Source: Elusimicrobiota bacterium
GTDB lineage: Bacteria > Elusimicrobiota > Elusimicrobia > Elusimicrobiales > UBA9959
DNA length: 40,586 bases
Direction: 5' to 3'
Assembly: GCA_016207645.1 (NCBI GenBank)
Contig: JACQPH010000166.1
Span: forward strand, 1-40,586
The first letter of the stretch is position 1. Every line of letters starts with the position of its first letter. Positions 29,840 to 38,102 of this stretch are shown here, one piece after another. The position numbers and the translations under genes are program-made. Under the pieces are notes generated by a model. That model saw nothing but the letters and a program-made list of their open reading frames with translations, did no database searches and had not been told where the DNA came from.

Positions 29840-29911
29840 TGGGCCATACGGGATTCGAACCTGTAACCTTGCGCTTAAGAGGCGCCTGCTCTACCGTTGA
29901 GCTAATGGCCC
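29840..29911 (-). tRNA. tRNA-Lys(CTT)
   Basis: Acceptor GGGCCAT/ATGGCCC; anticodon loop CTCTTAA; T-loop TTCGAAT; 72 nt fold with mismatches in anticodon and T stems. Confidence 0.88.
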
Positions 29912-29921
29912 GTCGCTCTCT

Positions 29922-29949
29922 ATTATACATAAACGCAAAATAAATTCAA
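29922..29949 (-). promoter_or_regulatory. Sigma70-like promoter upstream of tRNA-Lys
   Basis: Minus strand TTGAAT-16 bp-TATAAT, -10 ends 11 bp from the tRNA 5' end. Confidence 0.6.
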
Positions 29950-30012
29950 AATTTCGGACGGCATACGGCCCGTATCTTCCCTTCGGGCGCGATAATTGCT
30001 AAATTTATTTCC

Positions 30013-32055
30013 ATGTTAAAGAGAGTAACCGCGCTGCTGTGCCTGTGCCTCCTGTCCGCCCCCGCCGTTCTGCCGGCGCAGGAGGACCTGGGGAAGATCT
30101 ATTCCGACGCCTCGGCCCAGTGGCTGGACGGCAGGCCCGAGGACGCGGCCGGGGCCCTCAAATACGTCGTCTACCGCTCCTCCGACCAGGTTCTCAACGC
30201 CGCGGCGCTGCGCGACCTCGCCGTGCTGTTCGCCGAGGCGGGGAAGAACGGGGAAGCCCTCGCCTACCTGCTGAAGGGGGAGGTCCTCAGCCCCGGGGAT
30301 TTCTACATCCATTTCGAGAAAGGCTGGAACCTGCTCAGCCTGGAAAAATACCAGGACGCGCGGGCGGCTTTCGAGAAGGCCCTCACGCTCACCGCCGACC
30401 AGGACCTCGCCAGCCAGGCGCGCTTCGCCCTGGGCATCGCCGAGGCGGAGCTGGGCGGGCCGGACGCCGCCATCGAAGAGCTCAACTCGGTCTACAAACG
30501 CTACCCCTACCTCCTTTCCCCGCTGGCACAGCTGATAAGCGCGAACCTCGAACGCCTTAAAAAGCGCCCTCACGCCGTGAACTTCATAAAGGAGGCCCTC
30601 ACCTACGACCCGCGCAACATCCAGGCGGAGCTGGACCTGGCGCGCCTTTACGAGGAAGCCAATTTTTACGTGCCGGCCTGGCAGACCTACTACACCCTGT
30701 CCGACATGGATCCGGGCGAGAAGCGCTTCATAGAGAAGGAAAAAAAGCTGCGCAAGCACGTAAAGGGGAAGATAGACAACATGCTCTACTGGTCCCGCCT
30801 GGCCTGGCCGGTCCACAAGGACCCGCTGCCGCCCGGCAGGGGGCCGAAAGTCAAGGTGGGCCTTTACGCCGGCAAGGACGGGGTCCCCGCGCTGGTCAAG
30901 GGCTTCAGTTTCATAGCCGCGACGGATTTCGACCTGGTGGATACGCGCCTCGGCCTCATCACCTCCGGCAGGGGCAACATGCAGTGGACGGTCTCCTATA
31001 ACGAGATGAACCGGATCTACGAGATCCGGGACAGCATGGGAGCCAAGGCCCACACTACCTCCAACAGCCTGCGGATAGTCCCCAAGACCCCCGGCGGCGT
31101 CATACTTATAAAGAGCCCGGACCTCGCCGGCATCTACGGCGTGAACCGCGGCGACAAGGAAGTCTCCGGCGAACTGCTCGCCCTGGTAAGGGAGAAGGGG
31201 TTCTGGCTCATAAACGAGACCTACCCCGAGAACATGGTAAGCCCCATAGCGGCCCAGCTGGCCGACGGCTCCAGGCTCCCCGAGCACCTCAAGGCGCTGG
31301 CCGTGGCCGTGCGCACCCGCCTCGCCCTGCTGACCAGCCTGCTCTCCCATGAAAGCCGCGAGTACGCTCTCTGCGACTCCTCCCACTGCCTTCCCTTCGC
31401 GGGGCTCCAGGCGGAGAACCCGCCCTCGGCCGCGGCCGCCTCGGAAACCCGGGGGGAGACCCTGCTGGCGGGCGCGGGCCTGGCGCCCGCGAATTTCCAC
31501 CGCGCCTGCGGCGGCTTCACGCGCGGCGGCGCGGACGACGGCGGCAGGGCCCTGCCCCGCCTGACGCCCTTCAATCTTTACACGCATACGCTCAAAGGCC
31601 CGCCCGACGGCCTGCTCTGCCTGTCGGAGGACAAGACCGCGAGCTCCGACGTCTACTGGACCCTCCTGCTGGAACCCCGCTGGATAGAGGACCGCGTCAA
31701 CCGCACGGCGAAAATAGGCTATATACGGGCCATAATCCCGCTGGCCCGCGAAGCTTCCGGGACTCTCAAGGCCATACGGATCGACGGCACGGCCGGCTCC
31801 ACCGTGGTGGAAGGGGCGGGCCCCATAGCCGCCGCCCTCGGCGCCGGCGCCCTTCGCTCCACCCTTTTTACCATACGACCCGTTTTCAGGGGGAGATCCC
31901 CGGCGTTCTTCATACTCAGGGGCATCGGCACCGGAGAAGGCGACGGCCTCTGCGTGCTGGGCGCGCGCGGCCTGGCCAAGGCCAGGGGCGCCAAGTACCG
32001 CGACATCCTGAAACATTACTTCCCCTTATATAAGGTAGGGCTCTCCACAAAATAA
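30013..32055 (+). CDS. TPR-repeat protein with C-terminal SpoIID/LytB-like domain
   Basis: N-terminal TPR-like helices; C-terminal EHLKALAVAVRTRLAL...CDSSHCLPFAGLQAENPPSAAAASETRGETL...HRACGGFT typical of SpoIID family. Confidence 0.82.
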   Translation: MLKRVTALLCLCLLSAPAVLPAQEDLGKIYSDASAQWLDGRPEDAAGALKYVVYRSSDQVLNAAALRDLAVLFAEAGKNGEALAYLLKGEVLSPGDFYIHFEKGWNLLSLEKYQDARAAFEKALTLTADQDLASQARFALGIAEAELGGPDAAIEELNSVYKRYPYLLSPLAQLISANLERLKKRPHAVNFIKEALTYDPRNIQAELDLARLYEEANFYVPAWQTYYTLSDMDPGEKRFIEKEKKLRKHVKGKIDNMLYWSRLAWPVHKDPLPPGRGPKVKVGLYAGKDGVPALVKGFSFIAATDFDLVDTRLGLITSGRGNMQWTVSYNEMNRIYEIRDSMGAKAHTTSNSLRIVPKTPGGVILIKSPDLAGIYGVNRGDKEVSGELLALVREKGFWLINETYPENMVSPIAAQLADGSRLPEHLKALAVAVRTRLALLTSLLSHESREYALCDSSHCLPFAGLQAENPPSAAAASETRGETLLAGAGLAPANFHRACGGFTRGGADDGGRALPRLTPFNLYTHTLKGPPDGLLCLSEDKTASSDVYWTLLLEPRWIEDRVNRTAKIGYIRAIIPLAREASGTLKAIRIDGTAGSTVVEGAGPIAAALGAGALRSTLFTIRPVFRGRSPAFFILRGIGTGEGDGLCVLGARGLAKARGAKYRDILKHYFPLYKVGLSTK

Positions 32056-32056
32056 G

Positions 32057-32176
32057 ATGACTATTTGGAGGCCCAGATTTGAGCCGGATGCAAGGCGCGA
32101 CGAACGAGCATACCGGTGGTATGTGAGTGAGGAGCAACGTAGCAGCCGGTTCAAAGATGGGTCTACAAATGGTCAT
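32057..32176. repeat. 120 bp imperfect palindromic intergenic element
   Basis: ATGACTATTTGGAGGCCCAGATTTGAGCCGGATGC ... reverse complement of right end ATGACCATTTGTAGACCCATCTTTGAACCGGCTGC; central CATACC-GGT-GGTATG. Confidence 0.85.
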
Positions 32177-32184
32177 ATTATTTT

Positions 32185-33348
32185 ATGGAGAGCCCTAAGC
32201 AAGTGATCAAGGCGGCGCATATAATAACGCGGCTTGATTTCGGCGGCGCCCAGGGCAACACGCTGTACACGGTCTCGGCCCTGGACCGCCGGCGCTTCGA
32301 CGCGGTTATCGTAACCGGCCCGGGCGGCCTCCTCGACGGCAAGGCCGAACCGGGCAGGCTTATCGCGGCGGGCAGCCTGGTCAGGGAGCTCAACCCTTTG
32401 AAGGACCTGGCGGCGCTTTTCCAGCTGCGGGCCATCCTGAAGGGGCTCTCGCCCGACGTGGCGCACACCCATTCCTCCAAAGCCGGCATACTCGGCCGCC
32501 TGGCCGCGGCGGCGGCCGGAGTACCGGCGATAGTGCACACCTTCCACGGCTTCGGCTTCCACCCGCGCCAGAACCTCCTCAAGCGCTCCCTCTTCGTCCT
32601 GCTCGAGAAATTCTGCGCCCGCTTCACCGACGTCCTGGTCTTCGTCTCGAAGTCCAACATGGAAACGGCGCGCGCGGCCGGCATAGGCTCGCCGGAACAA
32701 TACCGCCTTATACGCAGCGGCGTGAAGCTCTCCGGCTACCCGGCCCCGGTAGACCGCGCGGCCAAGAGGGCCGAGTTGGGCCTTTCCCCCGCCGACACCG
32801 TGGTGCTCAGCATCGGCAACGCCAAGCCGCAGAAGAATCCCGGGCATTTCCTCGAGGCGGCGGCGCGCCTCTCGGCGCGCCACCCGGCCGCCCGCTTCGT
32901 CTTCGCGGGCGGGGGGGAAGAGCTGGGGAACCTGCGGGCCGCGGCCCGCGCCCGCGGGCTCGAGAGGACCTGTCTTTTTACCGGGTGGCGGGAGGATTCC
33001 GCCGAACTGCTGGCGGCCTCGGACATCTTCGTCCTGACCTCCCTCTGGGAAGGCCTGCCGCGCAGCCTGGTCGAGGCCTTCAAGACCGGCCTGCCCGCGG
33101 TCTGCTACCGCACCGACGGGGTAGCGGATATCCTGAAGGCCGGCGTCAACGGTTTCTCGCCGGAGCCGGGCGACCTGGACGCCTTCTGCTCGGCGCTTTC
33201 CGGCCTCCTCGGCGACCCGGCCCTGCGGGCCAGGCTCGCGGCCGGGGCCGCCGCCACCGACCTGCGGGAATTCGACATCGATTTCATGGTGCGCCAGCAG
33301 GAAGCGCTGTACGAAGAACTCCTCCAACGGAAAGGACTAAAAAAATGA
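32185..33348 (+). CDS. Glycosyltransferase family 4 protein
   Basis: AAHIITRLDFGGAQGNTLYTV; HTHSSKAGILGRLAA; ILTSLWEGLPRSLVEA-like motif. Confidence 0.9.
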   Translation: MESPKQVIKAAHIITRLDFGGAQGNTLYTVSALDRRRFDAVIVTGPGGLLDGKAEPGRLIAAGSLVRELNPLKDLAALFQLRAILKGLSPDVAHTHSSKAGILGRLAAAAAGVPAIVHTFHGFGFHPRQNLLKRSLFVLLEKFCARFTDVLVFVSKSNMETARAAGIGSPEQYRLIRSGVKLSGYPAPVDRAAKRAELGLSPADTVVLSIGNAKPQKNPGHFLEAAARLSARHPAARFVFAGGGEELGNLRAAARARGLERTCLFTGWREDSAELLAASDIFVLTSLWEGLPRSLVEAFKTGLPAVCYRTDGVADILKAGVNGFSPEPGDLDAFCSALSGLLGDPALRARLAAGAAATDLREFDIDFMVRQQEALYEELLQRKGLKK

Positions 33349-34295
33349 CGCCTGTGCTCTCCGCCGTTATCCCCGTCTTCAACGAGAGCGGGAACCTCGC
33401 GGCCTTCGAGGCCGAGCTTTCCGCCGCGCTCGCCGGCATGAAGGTCCCGCATGAGATCATCTGGGTGGACGACGGCAGCACGGACGGCTCTTTCCGGCAG
33501 CTCTCCGGCTTCGCGGGCGCGGGACAGCGGGTCCTGAAGCTTTCCAAGAACTACGGCCAGACCGCGGCGCTGGCGGCGGGCATAGCGGCGGCCCGGGGCG
33601 AATGGATAGTCACGCTCGACGCCGACGGCCAGAACGACCCGGAGGATATCCCGCGCCTTTTCGCCGCCGCCGCGGCCGGCACGGACGTGGTGAGCGGCTG
33701 GCGCAGGAACAGGCGCGATCCTTTTTTCTCCCGCATCCTCCCTTCGCGCGCCGCGAATTTCATCATCTCCGCCGTCACCGGGGTCAGGCTCCACGACTTC
33801 GGCTGCACCCTCAAGGTTTACCGGGCCTCGCTGCTGAAAGCGGCGGACCTGTACGGCGAAATGCACCGCTTCCTGCCGGCCATACTGGGTTACGCCGGCG
33901 CCTCGGTGACGGAGCTGGACGTCAACCACAGGCCGCGCAGGGCGGGAAAGTCCAAGTACGGCATAGCGCGCACCTTCAAGGTGGTGCTGGACCTGTTCAC
34001 GGTGAAGTTCATGGGTGATTTCATCACCAAGCCGATCTATCTCTTCGGCGGGCTGAGCCTCGCGCTGCTGGCGGCCTCGTCCCTGATGGCGGCCTGGACG
34101 CTGTACAACAAGTTCTTCAACGGCATCTTCGTCAAGGACCAGCCGCTTTTCCTGGTGGCCATCTTCTTCGCGCTCGTGGCGGTGCAGTTCGCCTTCATGG
34201 GCCTGCTGGCCGAAGTGCTGATACGCACCTACCACAGGGCCTACCGCAAGCCCCCCTACGCCATAGCGGCCGAGCTCGGCGGGGACGGGAAATAA
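33345..34295 (+). CDS. Glycosyltransferase family 2 (DPM1/GtrB-like) with C-terminal TM helices
   Basis: SAVIPVFNESGNLAAFEAEL; VDDGSTDGSF; ALAAGIAAARGEWIVTLDADGQNDPEDIPRL; start at ATGA overlap. Confidence 0.92.
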   Translation: MTPVLSAVIPVFNESGNLAAFEAELSAALAGMKVPHEIIWVDDGSTDGSFRQLSGFAGAGQRVLKLSKNYGQTAALAAGIAAARGEWIVTLDADGQNDPEDIPRLFAAAAAGTDVVSGWRRNRRDPFFSRILPSRAANFIISAVTGVRLHDFGCTLKVYRASLLKAADLYGEMHRFLPAILGYAGASVTELDVNHRPRRAGKSKYGIARTFKVVLDLFTVKFMGDFITKPIYLFGGLSLALLAASSLMAAWTLYNKFFNGIFVKDQPLFLVAIFFALVAVQFAFMGLLAEVLIRTYHRAYRKPPYAIAAELGGDGK

Positions 34296-34319
34296 CCCCT
34301 TCCCCGCCCGCAGCCCCGG

Positions 34320-34348
34320 TTGACTATTCCCCGGATAGTTGATATCTT
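34320..34348 (+). promoter_or_regulatory. Sigma70-like promoter for yceD-rpmF-plsX operon
   Basis: TTGACT-17 bp-TATCTT, -10 ends 9 bp before the ATG at 34358. Confidence 0.6.
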
Positions 34349-34357
34349 ATTGATCTT

Positions 34358-34864
34358 ATGCGGGAAAACAGCCCCCTGGTCTTCAAATACGCGGACATCG
34401 TCGCCGAAGGCGGCCTGAGCCTTGAGCTCGAGCCCGACCCGGCCGGCTACGCCGACCTCTACGACCTACCGGTCGCGGTGAATAAAGTGCGGCTCGAGCT
34501 GGCTCTCACCGTCGGGCCGGATTCCGTCTTCCTCGCGGGAAAGGTCCGGGCCGAGCTGCGGCTGGAATGTTCCCGCTGCGCCGAGCCGCTGGTCCGGTCT
34601 TTCGAGGACTCTTTTGACGAGGTATACCCGGATACGGTAGAATATATAGATACGCGCGAATTAATAAGGGAAACCGCCGGTCTGCTCGCGCCTATGAAGG
34701 TTTTGTGCTCCGAAAACTGCAGGGGGCGCTGCCTGGTCTGCGGAGCCAACCGCAACAGGCTCGTCTGCGCATGCAAGACCGAGAAGGCCAGCCCTTTCGA
34801 AGCGCTGAAAGGGCTCAAGCTCCCGGAAGGGGGCAAGCCGCGGAAGAAGAAGAAAGATATCTGA
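34358..34864 (+). CDS. DUF177 (YceD-like) protein
   Basis: LRLECSRCAEPLVRSFEDSFDEVY; CSENCRGRCLVCGANRN; directly upstream of rpmF. Confidence 0.9.
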   Translation: MRENSPLVFKYADIVAEGGLSLELEPDPAGYADLYDLPVAVNKVRLELALTVGPDSVFLAGKVRAELRLECSRCAEPLVRSFEDSFDEVYPDTVEYIDTRELIRETAGLLAPMKVLCSENCRGRCLVCGANRNRLVCACKTEKASPFEALKGLKLPEGGKPRKKKKDI

Positions 34865-34891
34865 GAACAAGTCTAGCAACGAGGTGCGACC

Positions 34892-35104
34892 ATGCCTAAT
34901 CCTAAACGTAAACATACCCCTATGCGCAGGGACAAGCGCCGCTCGCAGAACTGGAAGCTCGAGGTAAAGTCCCTCTCCGCCTGCGGCCAGTGCGGCGCCC
35001 TCCGCCTGCCCCACCGCGTCTGCCCTTCCTGCGGCTTCTACAACGGGAAGCTGGAAGTGGCCCGGAAGGCCGCCAAGACCGAAGAGGGCAAGGACCAGAA
35101 ATAA
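34892..35104 (+). CDS. rpmF: 50S ribosomal protein L32
   Basis: MPNPKRKHTPMRRDKRRSQNWKLE...CGQCGALRLPHRVCPSCGFYNG. Confidence 0.96.
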   Translation: MPNPKRKHTPMRRDKRRSQNWKLEVKSLSACGQCGALRLPHRVCPSCGFYNGKLEVARKAAKTEEGKDQK

Positions 35105-35122
35105 CCGCCGGACCGAAGACCA

Positions 35123-36178
35123 ATGCGAATAGCGCTTGACGCTCACGGCGGGGACCTGGGGCTCAAACCCAACATCGAAGGGGCCCTCCTCGCCGCCAAA
35201 AAGCTGGCCCACGAGGTGATACTCGTGGGCAGGGACCCCGAGATACGGGAGGAACTGCGCCGGCAGGGCGCGGAGGACCCGGCCCGGATAACCATCGTCC
35301 ACGCCCCGCAGACGGTTGAGATGGGCGGCGACCCTGTCGCGGAATGCCGCACCAAGCCTAATTCCTCGCTCATGGTAGGCGCCGGCCTGGTGCGCGAGGG
35401 CAAAGCCGACGCCTTCATTTCGGCCGGCAATTCCGGCGCCATCATGGTGGCCTCGCTGCTCAAGCTGAAGCGGATCCCCGGCGTGATCCGCCCGGCCATC
35501 GCCGCCCCGCTGCCCACGCTGAAAGGCACCACGCTGCTCCTCGACGCCGGGGCCAACATGGACTGCAAGCCCTGGCACCTGGCCCAGTTCGCCGTGATGG
35601 GCTCCATCTACATGCACTCCCTTTTCAAGCTGGAGAACCCCTCGGTGGGCCTGCTCTCCATAGGCGAAGAGGAGACCAAGGGCAACACCCTGGTGCAGGA
35701 GACCCTGCCGCTCATCAGGAACGTCGGCGTCAATTTCCACGGTCCGGTGGAGGGCCGCGACATCCCGGAAGGCCTCACCGACGTGGTAGTGGCCGACGGC
35801 TTCGACGGCAACGTCGCGCTCAAGCTTTACGAAGGGGCCGCCAAGGTCGTTTTCACGATGCTGAAGCACCAGATCAAGCGCAAGTTCACCTACAAGATAG
35901 GCGCCATGCTGATGCGCAAGGTCTTCACCGAGATGAAGACCAGGATGAGCGTAGATATTTACGGCGGCGCGCCCCTGCTGGGCGTGAACGGCGTGGTGCT
36001 GGTCTGCCACGGCCGCGTCACGGCCAACGCCATCTACAACGCCGTGCGCGTCAGCGCGGACCTCGCCGGTTCCGGCATGATCGGCCACATCAAGAAGCGG
36101 ATGGAACAGGTCAAGGACAGGATCTCGGCCACCGAAGGTGTTAAGGTCGGGAGTCCGCTCCGCGAGGAGCAGGTATGA
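35123..36178 (+). CDS. plsX: Phosphate acyltransferase PlsX
   Basis: MRIALDAHGGDLGLKPNIEGA; FISAGNSGAIMVASLLKLKRIPGVIRPA; LLDAGANMDCKP; DGFDGNVALK. Confidence 0.96.
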   Translation: MRIALDAHGGDLGLKPNIEGALLAAKKLAHEVILVGRDPEIREELRRQGAEDPARITIVHAPQTVEMGGDPVAECRTKPNSSLMVGAGLVREGKADAFISAGNSGAIMVASLLKLKRIPGVIRPAIAAPLPTLKGTTLLLDAGANMDCKPWHLAQFAVMGSIYMHSLFKLENPSVGLLSIGEEETKGNTLVQETLPLIRNVGVNFHGPVEGRDIPEGLTDVVVADGFDGNVALKLYEGAAKVVFTMLKHQIKRKFTYKIGAMLMRKVFTEMKTRMSVDIYGGAPLLGVNGVVLVCHGRVTANAIYNAVRVSADLAGSGMIGHIKKRMEQVKDRISATEGVKVGSPLREEQV

Positions 36179-36194
36179 GTCCCACCAGCCCGCT

Positions 36195-36258
36195 TTGCGG
36201 GCAAGCAGATGGCAGGATGAGCCGCCTCGCGGGCAAGGGGGTGGTGGGATGAGCCGCT
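36195..36258 (+). repeat. 32 bp imperfect tandem duplication spanning the fabG start
   Basis: GCGGGCAAG-CAGATGGCA-GGATGAGCCGC-CTC and GCGGGCAAG-GGGGTGGTG-GGATGAGCCGC-TTC; boundaries approximate by a few bases. Confidence 0.75.
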
Positions 36259-36995
36259 TCTCCGGACAGGCCGCCCTGGTAACGGGCGCCGCCCGCGGGA
36301 TAGGCCTGGAGATAGCCGCCGCTTTCGCCGCCGAGGGGGCTTCGGTGGCCGTAGCCGACCTTTCCCTGCAGGACTCCGCGGCGGCCGCCTCGGGCATAGC
36401 GGCGAAGACCGGGGCGAAGACCCTCGGCCTCGCGCTGGACGTCTCCAAAGAGGCCGACTGCCAAAAGGCCGTGGAAGAGACGGTAAAGGCTTTCGGTAAG
36501 GTGGACATACTTGTCAACAACGCCGGCATCACGAAGGACAACCTGGTACTGCGCATGAAAGAGGCCGATTTCGACGCGGTCATGAACGTCAACCTGAAGG
36601 GCGCCTTCCTCATGTCCAAGGCGGTCTCCGGGCTGATGCTCAAGGCGCGCTCGGGCCGCATCGTGAACATTTCCTCCGTAGTGGGGCAGAGCGGCCAGGC
36701 CGGGCAGGCGAACTATTCCGCCTCGAAAGCCGGCCTGATAGGGCTCACGAAATCGCTGGCGCGCGAATTCGCGCCGCGCGGGGTGCTGGTGAACGCGGTC
36801 GCCCCCGGCTTTATCCGCACGCGCATGACCGAGGGCCTGAAAGAAGAGGCCAGGGCTAAGATCTCCGAACTCATACCGCTGGGCCGCATGGGCGAGCCCG
36901 GCGACGTGGCTAAGGCCGCGCTGTTCCTGGCCGGCGGCGAGTCGGCCTATATCACCGGCCAGGTGCTGTCCGTGAACGGCGGGCTGTACATGTAG
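36249..36995 (+). CDS. fabG: 3-oxoacyl-ACP reductase
   Basis: [67 protein letters not shown]; start at second ATGAGCCGC. Confidence 0.95.
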   Translation: MSRFSGQAALVTGAARGIGLEIAAAFAAEGASVAVADLSLQDSAAAASGIAAKTGAKTLGLALDVSKEADCQKAVEETVKAFGKVDILVNNAGITKDNLVLRMKEADFDAVMNVNLKGAFLMSKAVSGLMLKARSGRIVNISSVVGQSGQAGQANYSASKAGLIGLTKSLAREFAPRGVLVNAVAPGFIRTRMTEGLKEEARAKISELIPLGRMGEPGDVAKAALFLAGGESAYITGQVLSVNGGLYM

Positions 36996-37044
36996 CGCGG
37001 CCGCGGTTTTCAGCGGTCTACAAACTCAGCAGGAGGGTAAAGAA

Positions 37045-37299
37045 ATGGCAGTAACCGAGAACCTTGAAGAGAGAGTCAAGAAAATAATCATCGAGCAGCT
37101 GGCCGTCGACGCGGCCGAAGTCTCCCCGCAGGCCCAGTTCGTACAGGACCTCGGCGCGGACTCCCTCGACACCGTCGAGCTGGTCATGGCGCTCGAAGAG
37201 GAATTCGACATCGAGATCCCCGACGAGGACGCCGAGAAGATCAAGACCGTCGGCGAAGCCGTGCGCTATATCACCGAGAAATCCGGGAAGAAAGACTAG
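37045..37299 (+). CDS. acpP: Acyl carrier protein
   Basis: [59 protein letters not shown]. Confidence 0.97.
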   Translation: MAVTENLEERVKKIIIEQLAVDAAEVSPQAQFVQDLGADSLDTVELVMALEEEFDIEIPDEDAEKIKTVGEAVRYITEKSGKKD

Positions 37300-37304
37300 G
37301 GGAA

Positions 37305-37381
37305 AAGGCTAAAGGATGAAGGCTTAAGGATAAGGCGGGGAGGACCCAATCTGTCCTTTAGCCTTTATCCTTAATCCTTTG
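37305..37381. repeat. Inverted pair of heptanucleotide tandem arrays (NAAGGMT units)
   Basis: AAGGCTA AAGGATG AAGGCTT AAGGATA, then 21 bp, then TCCTTTA GCCTTTA TCCTTAA TCCTTTG. Confidence 0.8.
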
Positions 37382-37397
37382 CCTTCCGAATTACGGA

Positions 37398-38084
37398 ATG
37401 TCTTCCCTCGAGGAAGTAATAGCGTACAAATTCAGGGACAGGGAGCTGCTGACGGAAGCCCTCACCCACAAGTCGCACGCTACCGAGCGGGGCGGCCTCC
37501 GGCATAACGAGCGCCTGGAGTTCCTGGGCGACAGCGTCCTGGGCCTGGTCGTTTCCTATTATCTCTTCCTCAAGAACCCCTCGCAGGACGAGGGGTTCCT
37601 TTCAAAAAGCAGGTCCGCCGTAGTCTCCCGCGCCAACCTCGCCCGCTGGGCGGAGCTGATCCGCCTGGGGCACCACCTGAACCTGGGCGCCGGCGAGCAC
37701 CTCAGCGGCGGCAGCAAGCGCCACAGCATCCTCGCCAACGCCATGGAGGCCGTGCTGGGCGCCGTCTACCTCGACGGCGGGCTGCCGCAGGCGGAGAAGC
37801 TGATCATCCCCTGGCTCGAAAGCCAGGTACCCGGCCAGCTGGACATAGACCATAAGAGCATACTGCAGGAAGCGATACAGAAGACCCATAAGCGCCCGCC
37901 CGACTACGAGCTTATGAGCGAGACCGGCCCGGAGCACGAAAAGCTTTTCACCGTGCGGGTCTGCCTGGGCAAGAAGACGCTGGGGCTGGGCTCGGGAAAG
38001 AACAAGAAGGAGGCCCAGCAGGCCGCGGCGAAGAACGCGCTGGACTACCTGGGCGCCCATGACGTGCACAAGTACGAACTTTAA
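37398..38084 (+). CDS. rnc: Ribonuclease III
   Basis: LTEALTHKSHATE; HNERLEFLGDSVLGLVVSYYLF; dsRBD GLGSGKNKKEAQQAAAKNAL. Confidence 0.96.
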   Translation: MSSLEEVIAYKFRDRELLTEALTHKSHATERGGLRHNERLEFLGDSVLGLVVSYYLFLKNPSQDEGFLSKSRSAVVSRANLARWAELIRLGHHLNLGAGEHLSGGSKRHSILANAMEAVLGAVYLDGGLPQAEKLIIPWLESQVPGQLDIDHKSILQEAIQKTHKRPPDYELMSETGPEHEKLFTVRVCLGKKTLGLGSGKNKKEAQQAAAKNALDYLGAHDVHKYEL

Positions 38085-38102
38085 CCCCGGGGAGGCATTA
38101 AC

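Noticed and set aside
32057-32176. Simple rho-independent terminator for the SpoIID-like gene
   Set aside because: Palindrome is 120 bp, symmetric over almost its entire length and lacks a proper U-tract; better described as a palindromic repeat element, although it may still terminate transcription.
36138-36248. N-terminal extension of the FabG ORF (MLRSGVRSARSRYESHQPALRASRWQDEPPRGQGGGG)
   Set aside because: Overlaps plsX out of frame; FabG homology begins at MSRFSGQ (36249).
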